Shown here piece by piece: positions 44,046 to 52,196 of a stretch of DNA of 64,000 bases (the first letter of the stretch is position 1; each line of letters opens with the position of its first letter). The position numbers and the translations under genes are program-made. The DNA is from Nocardioides alkalitolerans (lineage in GTDB: Bacteria; Actinomycetota; Actinomycetes; Propionibacteriales; Nocardioidaceae): the NCBI GenBank assembly GCA_038184435.1, contig CP116227.1, forward strand, positions 4,121,501 to 4,185,500, given 5' to 3'. The notes beneath the pieces are model-generated. The model had not been told where the DNA came from. It did not search any database and saw nothing but the letters and a program-made list of their open reading frames with translations.

Positions 44046-44068
44046 CCTCCCCGACGGGTGGTGGCGGC

Positions 44069-44293
44069 TCAGACGGTGATGGTGCCCGTGACCGCGCCGG
44101 TGCGGCTGTCGACGACCTCGAGCACGAGGCCGTCGCCCGAGAGCGGCAGGTTGACGACGGTCGTCCCCGGTACGACGTCGCAGTTGAGGAAGGCGCCGTC
44201 CCCGGAGGGCATCGACGCCAGGACCAGGGCCTCGAAGGCCCGGTTGGACGAGATGGTGAGCGTGCTGCCCTCGGCAGCGAGGTCGACGTGCAT
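44069..44293 (-). CDS. Hypothetical 74-residue protein
   Basis: A small beta-rich protein (MHVDLAAEGSTLTISSNRAF, then VVPGTTVVNLPLSGDGLVLE) without membrane segments or recognised motifs. GGGAG lies 7 bases before the ATG at 44293. It is 23 bases upstream of the Imm-family gene on the same strand, so the two are probably co-transcribed. Confidence 0.5.
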   Translation of the reverse strand: MHVDLAAEGSTLTISSNRAFEALVLASMPSGDGAFLNCDVVPGTTVVNLPLSGDGLVLEVVDSRTGAVTGTITV

Positions 44294-44600
44294 GGTGAGC
44301 TCCCGTGAATCCGACGACGGACCCCAGATCCGTCGTTCCCTCTCCCTGAGAGGAGTCTGAGCCCTACTCGGGGGTACGCGTGCATCGTGCACGTAAACAC
44401 TGCGTGACGCCGTCGTTGGGCGGTGCCAAAAACGAATACCGCGGCAGGGTATCAATTATCCGGCGGCGCGGACGCGAGGTCCTCGCCCCCCAGTTCCGGC
44501 CACCTGTCCGGTCCGGCGGGCTCGGTGACGGTGTTCGGCCAAGACGAGGGCTCCGGATCGGTAGAGTCCTTGCGACCCCGTCGTCGACTCGAGGAGCCCC
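44294..44600. other. Divergent intergenic region with a dyad and an AT-rich patch
   Basis: 307 bases between divergent genes. It holds the dyad CGTGCA-TCG-TGCACG (44379-44393), an AT-richer patch at 44427-44460, and TAGAGT at 44562-44567, a possible -10 for the Tat-exported protein gene, whose ATG has GAGGAG upstream. No coding frame was supported. Confidence 0.45.
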
Positions 44601-45155
44601 ATGCGCGACGCCCAGCGCCCGAGCACGACCCGACGCGCCGTGCTGCGGACTGCCGCATGGACCGCTCCGGCCATCGCCGCCGTCGCGGCGGCGCCGGCCC
44701 ACGCGGCGAGCACGCCGGGGTCGCTCCTCGCCATCTTCGGTGCGACCGGCATCACGGACGCGCCCATTCCGGGCTACGTCTTCATCGGGGCCTCGGGCAT
44801 GTCGGTCACGTCGTCCACGGCGCTGGCTGCCGGCGACCTCACGCTCGTCGCCCGTCTCGTCCCGCAGAGCGCCAGCTTGTCGGCCAGTCGCTTCGTCCCC
44901 GGATGGCAGCTCGTCTCGAACGACGGGCTGACCGCGACCTACCAGTACCCGAGCGCGGTGACGGCCGGCGCCGTCGTGCCGTTCCCCGACGGCGCCTTCC
45001 TCGCCGTCCAGGAGGGCGTGGCGGTCGCCGTCCACCTCGTCTTCAGCGCCACCGGAGCAGGCAGCTCGCAGGAGCTCGTCATCGAGACGGGGAGCACGCA
45101 ACCCGCGGCTCGTCAGGCGCCGGCCTCCTCGTCGTCCGCGCTGCCCTGGGACTAG
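44601..45155 (+). CDS. Tat-exported protein of unknown function
   Basis: A 184-residue protein with a twin-arginine signal: TTRRAVLRTAAW at residues 9-20, a hydrophobic stretch to residue 32 and APAHAA cleavage near 36. The mature part is beta-rich with no recognised domain and ends in a Ser-rich tail. GAGGAG lies 4 bases before the ATG. It is the likely partner of nothing obvious nearby; its stop overlaps the tail of the cyclo-ligase gene by 4 bases. Confidence 0.65.
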   Translation: MRDAQRPSTTRRAVLRTAAWTAPAIAAVAAAPAHAASTPGSLLAIFGATGITDAPIPGYVFIGASGMSVTSSTALAAGDLTLVARLVPQSASLSASRFVPGWQLVSNDGLTATYQYPSAVTAGAVVPFPDGAFLAVQEGVAVAVHLVFSATGAGSSQELVIETGSTQPAARQAPASSSSALPWD

Positions 45156-45769
45156 GCCGACCAGACCCCGTCGACGGTCAGCGCGCCGTCGACCGCCCGG
45201 TCGTGGGCCTCGGCCGGCACGGGCAGCCCGACCTCCTCCGGGTGCAGCACGACGAGCAGCGGCGCGTGCGGCGCCGCGTCGCCGAGGGCCCGGTCGTAGG
45301 CGCCCCCGCCCCGCCCCAGCCGCATCCCGTCCGGCCCCATCGCGAGACCCGGCAGCAGCACGAGGTCGGCGCGCCCGAGCCCGTGGGGCGCCGCGGCGGG
45401 CTCGAGCAGCCCGCGCTCGGCGGCGACGAGGGCGTCGCGCGCGACGTACCGACCCCACGTCATCGACCAGTCCGGTCGCAAGGCGGGGAGCAGGACCTCG
45501 ACCCCGCGCGCGACCAGGGCGTCGAGGAGGGGGAGGGTGCGCGGCTCGCTGCCCACCCCGACGTACGCCGCGACGCACCCCCCGGCGGCGACCACGGCCG
45601 CCAGCGGCTCGGTGCGGAGGGCGGCCTCGGCCAGGGCGGTCCCGTAGGCCTCGCGGGCGGTGTCGTCCCGGCGTTCCCGCAGGTCGAGGACGGTGCGTCG
45701 GAGGGCGCGCTTGGCCTCGCGTGCCCCACCCGTCGGGACGGGTTGTGCAGGAGGATGTGTGGACGGCAC
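45152..45769 (-). CDS. 5-formyltetrahydrofolate cyclo-ligase
   Basis: A 205-residue ATP-dependent enzyme that returns 5-formyl-THF to methenyl-THF. The N-terminal basic motif AKRALRRTVLDLRERR and the C-terminal MRLGRGGGAYDRALGD nucleotide-binding loop are diagnostic. Divergent from the UDP-glucose pyrophosphorylase gene with 23 bases between the starts, as in M. tuberculosis Rv0992c/Rv0993. Confidence 0.92.
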   Translation of the reverse strand: MPSTHPPAQPVPTGGAREAKRALRRTVLDLRERRDDTAREAYGTALAEAALRTEPLAAVVAAGGCVAAYVGVGSEPRTLPLLDALVARGVEVLLPALRPDWSMTWGRYVARDALVAAERGLLEPAAAPHGLGRADLVLLPGLAMGPDGMRLGRGGGAYDRALGDAAPHAPLLVVLHPEEVGLPVPAEAHDRAVDGALTVDGVWSA

Positions 45770-45779
45770 CGATCAAGCC

Positions 45780-45785
45780 TACGAT
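45780..45785 (+). promoter_or_regulatory. -10 element of the UDP-glucose pyrophosphorylase gene
   Basis: TACGAT, 7 bases before the ATG at 45793; it selects this ATG over upstream in-frame starts. Confidence 0.6.
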
Positions 45786-45792
45786 CGCGCTC

Positions 45793-47172
45793 ATGGGTAG
45801 CCCTGGCCTGAAGAAGGCGGCCGCGAAGATGCGGGACGCCGGCGTCGACGACACCGCGGTGGAGGTGTTCGCGCACTACTACCGGCTGCTCGAGCACGGC
45901 GAGACCGGCATGATCGCGGAGGACACGATCGAGCCGCTCGACATGCCGGCGCTGACCGACGTCGAGGTCGACGAGCAGGTCGGAGCGGAGGCGCTCGCCG
46001 CCACGGTCGTCATCAAGCTCAACGGCGGCCTCGGCACGTCGATGGGCATGGACCGCGCGAAGTCGCTGCTCTGCGTGCGCAAGGGCCTGTCCTTCCTCGA
46101 CATCATCGCGCGGCAGACGCTGCGGCTGCGGGAGAAGTACGACGCGCGCATCCCGCTCGTGCTCATGAACTCGTTCCGCACGTCGGCGGACACGCTGGCG
46201 GCCCTGGAGCGGTACGACGCGCTCCCCGTCGACGGCCTGCCGCTGGAGTTCCTGCAGAACAAGGAGCCCAAGCTCCGGGTCAGCGACCTCGAGCCCGTCG
46301 AGTTCCCCAACGACCCCGACCTCGAGTGGTGCCCGCCCGGCCACGGCGACATCTACACGGCGCTGCTGGGCACGGGCCTGCTCGACGCGATGATCGCGCA
46401 GGGCTACCGCTACGCGTTCGTCTCCAACTCCGACAACCTCGGCGCCGTCGCCGACCCGAAGGTGGCCGGCTGGTTCGCCTCCTCGGGCGCGCCGTTCGCG
46501 ATCGAGGCCGTGCGCCGCACGGCGTCGGACCGCAAGGGCGGCCACTTCGCCCGCCGCAGCTCCGACGGCCGCATCATCCTGCGTGAGACCGCGCAGACCC
46601 GCGACGAGGACAAGGACGCGCTGGCCGACCTCGACCGGCACCGCTACATGTCGACCAACAACCTCTGGTTCGACCTCCACGCGATGAAGAAGACGCTGAC
46701 CGAGCGCCAGGGCGTGCTCGGACTCCCGCTCATCAAGAACGTGAAGAACGTCGACCCGGCCGACTCCTCCACCGAGAAGGTCGTGCAGATCGAGACCGCG
46801 ATGGGTGCCGCCATCGAGGTGTTCGAGGGAGCGCAGACGATCGAGGTCGGTCGCGAGCGGTTCATCCCGGTGAAGACGACCAACGACCTGCTCGTGCTGC
46901 GCAGCGACATCTACGCGATCGGCGACGACTTCGTGCTCGACCAGGTGGCGACCGACGTGCCCTTCATCGACCTCGACGGCGACGTCTACAAGCTGGTCGG
47001 CGACTTCGACCGCCGCTTCCCCGAGGGTGCCCCGTCGCTCAAGGAGGCCACCGCGCTCCGCGTCCGCGGCGACTGGACCTTCGGCAAGGGCGTCACCGTC
47101 AAGGGCGAGGTCGAGCTCGACGAGGCTCCTTCGGCGCAGCGCCTCGACCCGGGTACCGTGCTCGGAGGCTGA
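45793..47172 (+). CDS. UTP-glucose-1-phosphate uridylyltransferase, eukaryote-like UGP family
   Basis: A 459-residue enzyme forming UDP-glucose. The N-terminal loop VIKLNGGLGTSMGM and DRAKSLLCVRKGLSFLDI match the UGP1/UGP2 (UDPGP) family, not the short bacterial GalU; NSDNLGA and KNVKNVDP are further family blocks. In M. tuberculosis this position holds galU (Rv0993), so a non-homologous enzyme of the same function sits at a conserved locus. The product feeds ugd at 21335. Confidence 0.9.
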   Translation: MGSPGLKKAAAKMRDAGVDDTAVEVFAHYYRLLEHGETGMIAEDTIEPLDMPALTDVEVDEQVGAEALAATVVIKLNGGLGTSMGMDRAKSLLCVRKGLSFLDIIARQTLRLREKYDARIPLVLMNSFRTSADTLAALERYDALPVDGLPLEFLQNKEPKLRVSDLEPVEFPNDPDLEWCPPGHGDIYTALLGTGLLDAMIAQGYRYAFVSNSDNLGAVADPKVAGWFASSGAPFAIEAVRRTASDRKGGHFARRSSDGRIILRETAQTRDEDKDALADLDRHRYMSTNNLWFDLHAMKKTLTERQGVLGLPLIKNVKNVDPADSSTEKVVQIETAMGAAIEVFEGAQTIEVGRERFIPVKTTNDLLVLRSDIYAIGDDFVLDQVATDVPFIDLDGDVYKLVGDFDRRFPEGAPSLKEATALRVRGDWTFGKGVTVKGEVELDEAPSAQRLDPGTVLGG

Positions 47173-47217
47173 CCTCGTCCGAGGGCAGCCCGCCCGACCG
47201 CCGAACCGAGGAGCCTG

Positions 47218-48486
47218 ATGCCTGACGCGACCTCCCTGATCGGCGTACCGGAGTTCTTCGAGCGCGTGATGGACGTCGTCCACCCGCTCGCGCCGATGTC
47301 GCACTCGCTGCAGGAGGCCTCCGGGCTGGCGTGTGCGGAGGACGTGGCAGCGCCGGTGGCGCTGCCGTCCTTCGACAACGCCGCCATGGACGGCTATGCC
47401 GTGGTCGCCTCCGACGTCGTCACCGCGAGCGAGGACCACCCCGTCCACCTGCCCGTCGTGGGCGAGATCGGCGCCGGCCAGGCGCGGATCATGGCGCTCA
47501 GCCCCGGCACCGCCGCGAAGATCATGACCGGCGCCCCCGTGCCCGCCGGGTGCGACACCGTCGTGCCCTACGAGTGGACCGACCGCGGCGTCGCCCAGGT
47601 GCGGATCGAGCGCGCCCCCGCCGTCGGCCAGCACATCCGCAACCGCGGTGAGGACGTGGCGGCCGGCGAGGTCGTCGTCTCCGCCGGCACCGTGCTCGGC
47701 CCGCGCCAGATCGGCCTGCTCGCCGCCGTCGGCCGCTCCCACGTGCTCGCCCGCCCCCGCCCGCGCGTCGTGGTCGTCTCCACCGGCTCCGAGCTGCGCG
47801 ACCCCGGCGACGAGGTCGGCCACGACTCGATCTACGACGGCAACTCCTACATGCTCGCCGCCGCGGCTCGGGCCGCCGGCGCGGTCTCCTACCGCGTCGG
47901 CATCGTGCCCGACGACCCGGGCGCGTTCCTCGAGGCCGTGCACGACCAGCTCGTGCGGGCCGACCTCGTCATCACCTCCGGAGGGGTCAGCGCGGGCGAC
48001 TACGACGTCGTGAAGGCGGCGCTCGGCTCGGCCAGCTCCGGCGCGGACGTCTGGTTCGGCGGCGTCGCCATGCAGCCCGGCAAGCCGCAGGGCGTCGGCG
48101 TCATCGGCGACGACCGGACGCCGATCGTCACGCTGCCGGGCAATCCCGTCTCGGCGTACGTCTCCTTCGAGGTGTTCGTGCTCCCCGCGATCCGCAAGCT
48201 CATGGGGCTGGCGCCCTACGCGCGGCCGCTGCGCCGCGCCGCGCTCACCCACCCGGTCTCCTCGATCGCCGGTCGGCGGCAGTTCCTGCGCGGGGAGTAC
48301 TCCGTGCCCACCGGCGTCGGCGGCAACGTCGCGCGCAGCGCGAGCGTCACGCCCGTCGGCGGCCCCGGCTCCCACCTGCTGGGCGACCTCGCGGCCTCCA
48401 ACGCCCTCATCGTCATCCCGGAGAGCGTCACGCACGTCGAGGCGGGCCAACCCGTGCACGTGCTCGCCCTCGACGAGCAGTTCTGA
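47218..48486 (+). CDS. moeA: Molybdopterin molybdenumtransferase MoeA / Glp
   Basis: A 422-residue gephyrin-E-domain protein. FDNAAMDGYAV near residue 56, VPYEWT, STGSELRDPGDEV, SGGVSAGDYD and the PGNPVSAYVSFEVFVLP block are typical MoeA. It inserts molybdate into adenylated molybdopterin. In corynebacteria a MoeA-like Glp at this locus instead binds FtsZ/cell-division partners through membrane receptor GlpR; the GlpR-like gene is at 50273. With moaC and mog next to it a Moco role remains likely; both are possible. Confidence 0.9.
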   Translation: MPDATSLIGVPEFFERVMDVVHPLAPMSHSLQEASGLACAEDVAAPVALPSFDNAAMDGYAVVASDVVTASEDHPVHLPVVGEIGAGQARIMALSPGTAAKIMTGAPVPAGCDTVVPYEWTDRGVAQVRIERAPAVGQHIRNRGEDVAAGEVVVSAGTVLGPRQIGLLAAVGRSHVLARPRPRVVVVSTGSELRDPGDEVGHDSIYDGNSYMLAAAARAAGAVSYRVGIVPDDPGAFLEAVHDQLVRADLVITSGGVSAGDYDVVKAALGSASSGADVWFGGVAMQPGKPQGVGVIGDDRTPIVTLPGNPVSAYVSFEVFVLPAIRKLMGLAPYARPLRRAALTHPVSSIAGRRQFLRGEYSVPTGVGGNVARSASVTPVGGPGSHLLGDLAASNALIVIPESVTHVEAGQPVHVLALDEQF

Positions 48487-48490
48487 GGCC

Positions 48491-48979
48491 GTGGTGACGA
48501 CACCCCCCGAGGGCTCCCGCCTCACCCACGTCGACGAGCGCGGCGCCGCCCGCATGGTCGACGTCTCCGCGAAGACCGTCACGACGCGCACCGCGACGGC
48601 CACCGGCCGCGTGCTCGTGTCGCCGACCGTCGTCGCTCTCCTGCGGGGGGAGGGCGTGCCCAAGGGGGACGCGCTCGCCGTGGCCCGCATCGCCGGGATC
48701 ATGGGCGCCAAGCAGACCCCCGCCCTCGTGCCGCTGTGCCACCCGCTCTCGCTCTCCGGCGTCACCGTCGACCTCGAGGTCGCCGACGACGCCGTGGAGA
48801 TCAGCGCCACCGTGCGCACCGCCGACCGCACCGGCGTCGAGATGGAGGCCCTCACCGCCGTCTCCGTCGCCGCGCTCACCGTCGTCGACATGGTCAAGGC
48901 GGTCGACAAGCTCGCCGTCATCAGCGACGTGCGCGTCGAGGCGAAGTCCGGGGGCAAGTCGGGGGACTGGACGCGATGA
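48491..48979 (+). CDS. moaC: Cyclic pyranopterin monophosphate synthase
   Basis: A 162-residue MoaC that forms cPMP in molybdenum-cofactor synthesis. LTHVDERGAARMVDVSAK at the N-terminus, GIMGAKQTPALVPLCHPL (active-site His/Cys region) and GVEMEALTAVSVAALTVVDM are complete. Starts 4 bases after moeA and overlaps mog (ATGA). Confidence 0.95.
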   Translation: MVTTPPEGSRLTHVDERGAARMVDVSAKTVTTRTATATGRVLVSPTVVALLRGEGVPKGDALAVARIAGIMGAKQTPALVPLCHPLSLSGVTVDLEVADDAVEISATVRTADRTGVEMEALTAVSVAALTVVDMVKAVDKLAVISDVRVEAKSGGKSGDWTR

Positions 48980-49479
48980 GCGCGGTCCCGGGACTCCCCG
49001 CCGCGGTGGTCGTCGCCTCCAACCGCGCCGCCGCCGGCGTGTACGACGACACCACCGGCCCGCTGCTCGTCGAGGCCCTGCGGGCCTGGGGCTTCGCGAC
49101 GGCCGATCCTGTCGTCGTACCGGACGGGGCGCCCGTGGGGGAGGCCATCGACAGCGCCGTACGGGCGGGGGCGCGGGTCGTGCTCACCACCGGCGGCACC
49201 GGCCTGACGCCCACCGACCGCACGCCCGAGGTCACCCGCCCCCTGCTCGACCGCGAGGTGCCCGGCATCGCCGAGGCCATCCGGGCCGCCGGCGTGGCCA
49301 AGGGCGTGCCCACCGCGGTGCTGTCCCGGGGGCTCGCCGGCGTCGCGGGCCGCTGCCTCGTCGTCAACCTCCCCGGCTCCCGGGGCGGGGTGAAGGACGC
49401 CCTCGGCGTGCTCGCCGACGTCGTGCCCCACGCCGTCGACCAGATCGGCGGCGGCGACCACCCGCGCACGGACGCCTGA
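48976..49479 (+). CDS. mog: Molybdopterin adenylyltransferase (MogA/MoaB)
   Basis: A 167-residue gephyrin-G-domain protein adenylating molybdopterin. VVLTTGGTGLTPTDRTPEVT and VVNLPGSRGGVKDAL are the active-site motifs. The ATG overlaps the moaC stop. Adjacent moeA, moaC and mog form a small cofactor operon. Confidence 0.92.
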   Translation: MSAVPGLPAAVVVASNRAAAGVYDDTTGPLLVEALRAWGFATADPVVVPDGAPVGEAIDSAVRAGARVVLTTGGTGLTPTDRTPEVTRPLLDREVPGIAEAIRAAGVAKGVPTAVLSRGLAGVAGRCLVVNLPGSRGGVKDALGVLADVVPHAVDQIGGGDHPRTDA

Positions 49480-49480
49480 C

Positions 49481-50092
49481 GTGCCCTGGAGCCACGCGGC
49501 CGCCTGGCCCGCGCGCATCGTCGATCCCGACCCCGCGACCGGCCTCGTGCTGCGCTCCATGACGATGCGCGACGCCCAGGCCTGGCGCGACGCGCGCCAG
49601 CGCAACCGCGACTGGCTGGCCCGCTGGGACGCGACCGCGCCCCCCGGTGCCGAGACCGACACGCCCCTCACCCTGCGGCGCGGGCTCCGGCAGCTGCTGC
49701 GGCTCGCCGACCGCGGCGAGGCGATGCCGCTCGTGCTCGAGGTGGACGGGGCGTTCGGCGGCCAGGTGACCGTCAACAGCGTGCTGCGCGGCTCGGCGCA
49801 GTCCGCGTCGATCGGCTACTGGATCGACCAGCGCTTCGCCGGCCGGGGGCTCATGCCGCGCGCCGTCGCGCTCGCCGTCGACCACTGCTTCGGCCCCGGG
49901 CGCCTGCACCGCGTGGAGATCGCGATCCGGCCCGAGAACTCGAGCTCGCTGCGCGTGGTGGAGAAGCTGGAGCTGCGGGAGTTCGGGTACGCGCCGCGCT
50001 ACCTCCACATCGACGGCGACTGGCGCGACCACCGGCTCTACGCCGTCACGCCCGAGGAGTGCCCCGGAGGGCTGCGCGCGCGGTTGGGGTGA
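49481..50092 (+). CDS. RimJ/RimL-like GNAT acetyltransferase
   Basis: A 203-residue N-acetyltransferase. SIGYWIDQRFAGRGLMPRAV carries the acetyl-CoA loop and HRVEIAIRPENSSSLRVVEK the RimJ-type C-terminal motif. It starts 1 base after the mog stop. The same order (moeA, rimJ-like, membrane protein) is found in M. tuberculosis Rv0994-Rv0996. The protein substrate is unknown. Confidence 0.9.
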   Translation: MPWSHAAAWPARIVDPDPATGLVLRSMTMRDAQAWRDARQRNRDWLARWDATAPPGAETDTPLTLRRGLRQLLRLADRGEAMPLVLEVDGAFGGQVTVNSVLRGSAQSASIGYWIDQRFAGRGLMPRAVALAVDHCFGPGRLHRVEIAIRPENSSSLRVVEKLELREFGYAPRYLHIDGDWRDHRLYAVTPEECPGGLRARLG

Positions 50093-50098
50093 GGGGGG

Positions 50099-50134
50099 GT
50101 GGTTGGTTCCCCGGCTAGCCGGGGAACCAACCAC
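50099..50134. repeat. Perfect 36-base palindrome
   Basis: Arms of 18 bases with no spacer, centred on GCTAGC in TTCCCCGGCTAGCCGGGGAA. It follows the GNAT stop and shares its core with the copy at 50168-50189. It may serve as a terminator or be an interspersed repeat. Confidence 0.8.
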
Positions 50135-50137
50135 TTA

Positions 50138-50157
50138 GACCATCAAATTTGATGGTC
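50138..50157. repeat. Perfect 20-base palindrome, AT-rich centre
   Basis: GACCATCAAATTTGATGGTC, with no spacer. It lies midway between two copies of a GC-rich palindrome and differs from both in composition. Confidence 0.8.
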
Positions 50158-50167
50158 AAAGCGGCGT

Positions 50168-50189
50168 GTTCCCCGGCTAGCCGGGGAAC
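50168..50189. repeat. Perfect 22-base palindrome, second copy of the GGCTAGCC core
   Basis: Same 20-base core TTCCCCGGCTAGCCGGGGAA as at 50099-50134, flanked here by one further paired base on each side. Confidence 0.8.
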
Positions 50190-50272
50190 CGACCGGGGGG
50201 TCACACCAGTTGTCAAGCGACACACCAGTCCACCTCCCGAGCTCGCGTGCCCCGCGCTCGTAGCCTCGGCTC

Positions 50273-51172
50273 GTGGATCTGAGCGGTGTCATCTTCGTGG
50301 CGGTCGCCCTCGCGTGGGCGGTGTACCTCCTGCCCCAAGCCATCAAGCACCACGACGAGGCCGTCCAGACCCGCTCCGTGGAGCGCTTCTCGGCGACGAT
50401 GCGGGTGCTCGTGCGCCGTGGCGGCGCCGGCGCCGAGAGCACCGGCTCCTCCGGCCAGGCGGTCGAGGAGGTCGTCGAGCCCGTAGCTGCGCCCACCCCT
50501 GCGCAGCTCCGGGCCCGTCGCGCCGCCGCCCGCCGCGCCATGCAGCGGCGCCGTCGCGTGCTCGGCGTGCTCGTCACGCTCCTCGTGATCGGCGTCGTGC
50601 TCGCGCTGACCGGCGTGATCGCGCGGGGGTACGTCGCCGCCCCGGTCGTGCTGCTCGGCGCCTGGCTCGTGACCTGCCGGGTCATGGTCAAGGGCGAGCT
50701 CGCCGCGTGGCACCAGGCCCGGGGTGTCGTGCCCGTCGTGGTGCCCCGCTCCACCGAGGCGCCCAACGCGGCCAGCAGCGAGGCCGACCTCGTCGCCGGT
50801 CTCGAGGGGTACGACGACGGGGGCGCCCACCTGCTCGAGGCGAACGCCGAGACGGGCCTCATCTCCGCGGTCTCCGCCGAGGGAGCCACCGAGCTGTCGC
50901 GGGCGCACACGCCGGGCGACCCCGCCGAGACGCGCGACCCGCGGACCCTCTGGGACCCGGTGGCGGTGCCGTTGCCGACGTACGTCAGCAAGGACCACGC
51001 CGCCGCCCGCGAGCTGCCCGCCTTCGACTTCGACGACACCGGCGTCTTCTCGTCGGGCCGCGACCAGGCCGACTCCGAGCTGGTCCGCCGCGAGCGCGCG
51101 GAGGCCGAGGAGCGGCGTACCGCCGCCCACCAGGCCGAGCTGGACGGCCACCGCCGCGCGGTCGGTCACTGA
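50273..51172 (+). CDS. GlpR-like membrane protein
   Basis: A 299-residue protein with an N-terminal membrane helix (residues 4-22), two more helices (about 97-117 and 121-140) and a long cytoplasmic C-terminal part. The conserved starts VYLLPQAIKHHDEAVQTRSV and RTLWDPVAVPLPTYVSK are shared with actinobacterial proteins next to moeA-rimJ. In C. glutamicum the corresponding membrane protein GlpR recruits the MoeA-like Glp to the divisome. GlpR function here is inferred from position and layout. Confidence 0.75.
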   Translation: MDLSGVIFVAVALAWAVYLLPQAIKHHDEAVQTRSVERFSATMRVLVRRGGAGAESTGSSGQAVEEVVEPVAAPTPAQLRARRAAARRAMQRRRRVLGVLVTLLVIGVVLALTGVIARGYVAAPVVLLGAWLVTCRVMVKGELAAWHQARGVVPVVVPRSTEAPNAASSEADLVAGLEGYDDGGAHLLEANAETGLISAVSAEGATELSRAHTPGDPAETRDPRTLWDPVAVPLPTYVSKDHAAARELPAFDFDDTGVFSSGRDQADSELVRRERAEAEERRTAAHQAELDGHRRAVGH

Positions 51173-51243
51173 CACCCCACCCGATTCGGACCGCGGCCGC
51201 GGTGGTGCTAACGTTTCGCCTCGCGTCACCGCGGTGACGCACT

Positions 51244-51319
<76 letters not shown>

Positions 51320-51322
51320 CCA

Positions 51323-51354
51323 CGAAGGCTCCGCCGGTCACGGCGGGGCCTTCG
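51323..51354 (+). terminator. Terminator after tRNA-Ala
   Basis: Fourteen-base arms (51323-51336 and 51341-51354) with one G-T mismatch around GTCA. Confidence 0.7.
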
Positions 51355-51360
51355 GTGCGT

Positions 51361-52167
51361 TCAGGGCTCCCGTGCCTCGAGCCACGCGACCGCGAAGGCG
51401 CAGATCGCGGCGGCGTCCACGACGAGGGTGCGCGCGGCGCCCACCCGTCCCAGCCGGTGCGGGTGCGCCGCGACGAAGGCCCGCACGACGTCGGCGAAGT
51501 AGTCCTCCGCGAGGCCGTCGACCACAGGCTCGCTCGTGTCGAACTCCTCGACCATTCGCCACGTGACCTCGCCGTCGACGAGCAACGGCACCTCGTACCG
51601 GATGACGCGCTTGCCCGGGATGTCGGCGAGGGCCTCGGCGTGGTGCAGGAGCGTCATCGTGTCCCAGGGAGCGCCGAGCATGACCACCTTCCCGCCGGCG
51701 GCGACGAGGCGGGCGAGGGGCGAGCCGGCGCCGTACCCGTGGTCGAGGGGGTGGTCGCGCGTGAAGTCGTCGGCCTCCGCGCCGATCGCGGCGACGGAGG
51801 CGCCGGGACTGCCGCTGCGGCGCGCGCCGGGCCAGGTGCGCAGGAACTCCGGCAGCACGCCGTTGTCGCGGTTGGCCCGCGACGTGGCGGCGTCGAAGGG
51901 CGGCACGTGGGGACGCCACGCGTCGGGCACGCGCCCGGTGTCGTCGAGGAGCACGTCGTAGCGGGCGTCCCAGTCGGCGTAGGCCAGCACGGTGCCGCCG
52001 GGGGACACGGCGTCGAGGAGGCCGCCGACGACCGCGTCGGGCCCGTTGAGCAGGGGGCCGATGCGGGCGAGGGCCCCGTGCGCCATGACGACGTCGCCGG
52101 GGGAGAGGCCGAGGTCGCGGAGCTGGGCGGCGATCGCCGCGCGGGTCACGAAGGCGGGCGCGCGCAT
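51361..52167 (-). CDS. AAC(3)-type aminoglycoside N-acetyltransferase family protein
   Basis: A 268-residue member of the aminoglycoside 3-N-acetyltransferase family. VVMAHGALARIGPLLNG, DNGVLPEFLRTWPGARRSG and VVMLGAPWDTMTLLHHAEAL match conserved blocks, including the catalytic-type His after the Leu-Leu. Many chromosomal members acetylate other amines, so resistance is not established. ATG at 52167 follows GACAAT by 6 bases, a weak leaderless -10. Confidence 0.8.
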   Translation of the reverse strand: MRAPAFVTRAAIAAQLRDLGLSPGDVVMAHGALARIGPLLNGPDAVVGGLLDAVSPGGTVLAYADWDARYDVLLDDTGRVPDAWRPHVPPFDAATSRANRDNGVLPEFLRTWPGARRSGSPGASVAAIGAEADDFTRDHPLDHGYGAGSPLARLVAAGGKVVMLGAPWDTMTLLHHAEALADIPGKRVIRYEVPLLVDGEVTWRMVEEFDTSEPVVDGLAEDYFADVVRAFVAAHPHRLGRVGAARTLVVDAAAICAFAVAWLEAREP

Positions 52168-52196
52168 GGACGCATTGTCCCCCGGCGGAGGCGCTC

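Noticed and set aside
45460..49776. Very long open frame on the minus strand antisense to the UGP/moeA/moaC/mog genes
   Set aside because: It is a product of high GC; its translation is dominated by Arg/Gly/Ala/Asp/Val/His, has no domain, and the opposite strand carries clear genes.
50099..50189. CRISPR-like array
   Set aside because: There are only two copies of the same core with a third, different palindrome between them, no regular spacers and no cas genes.
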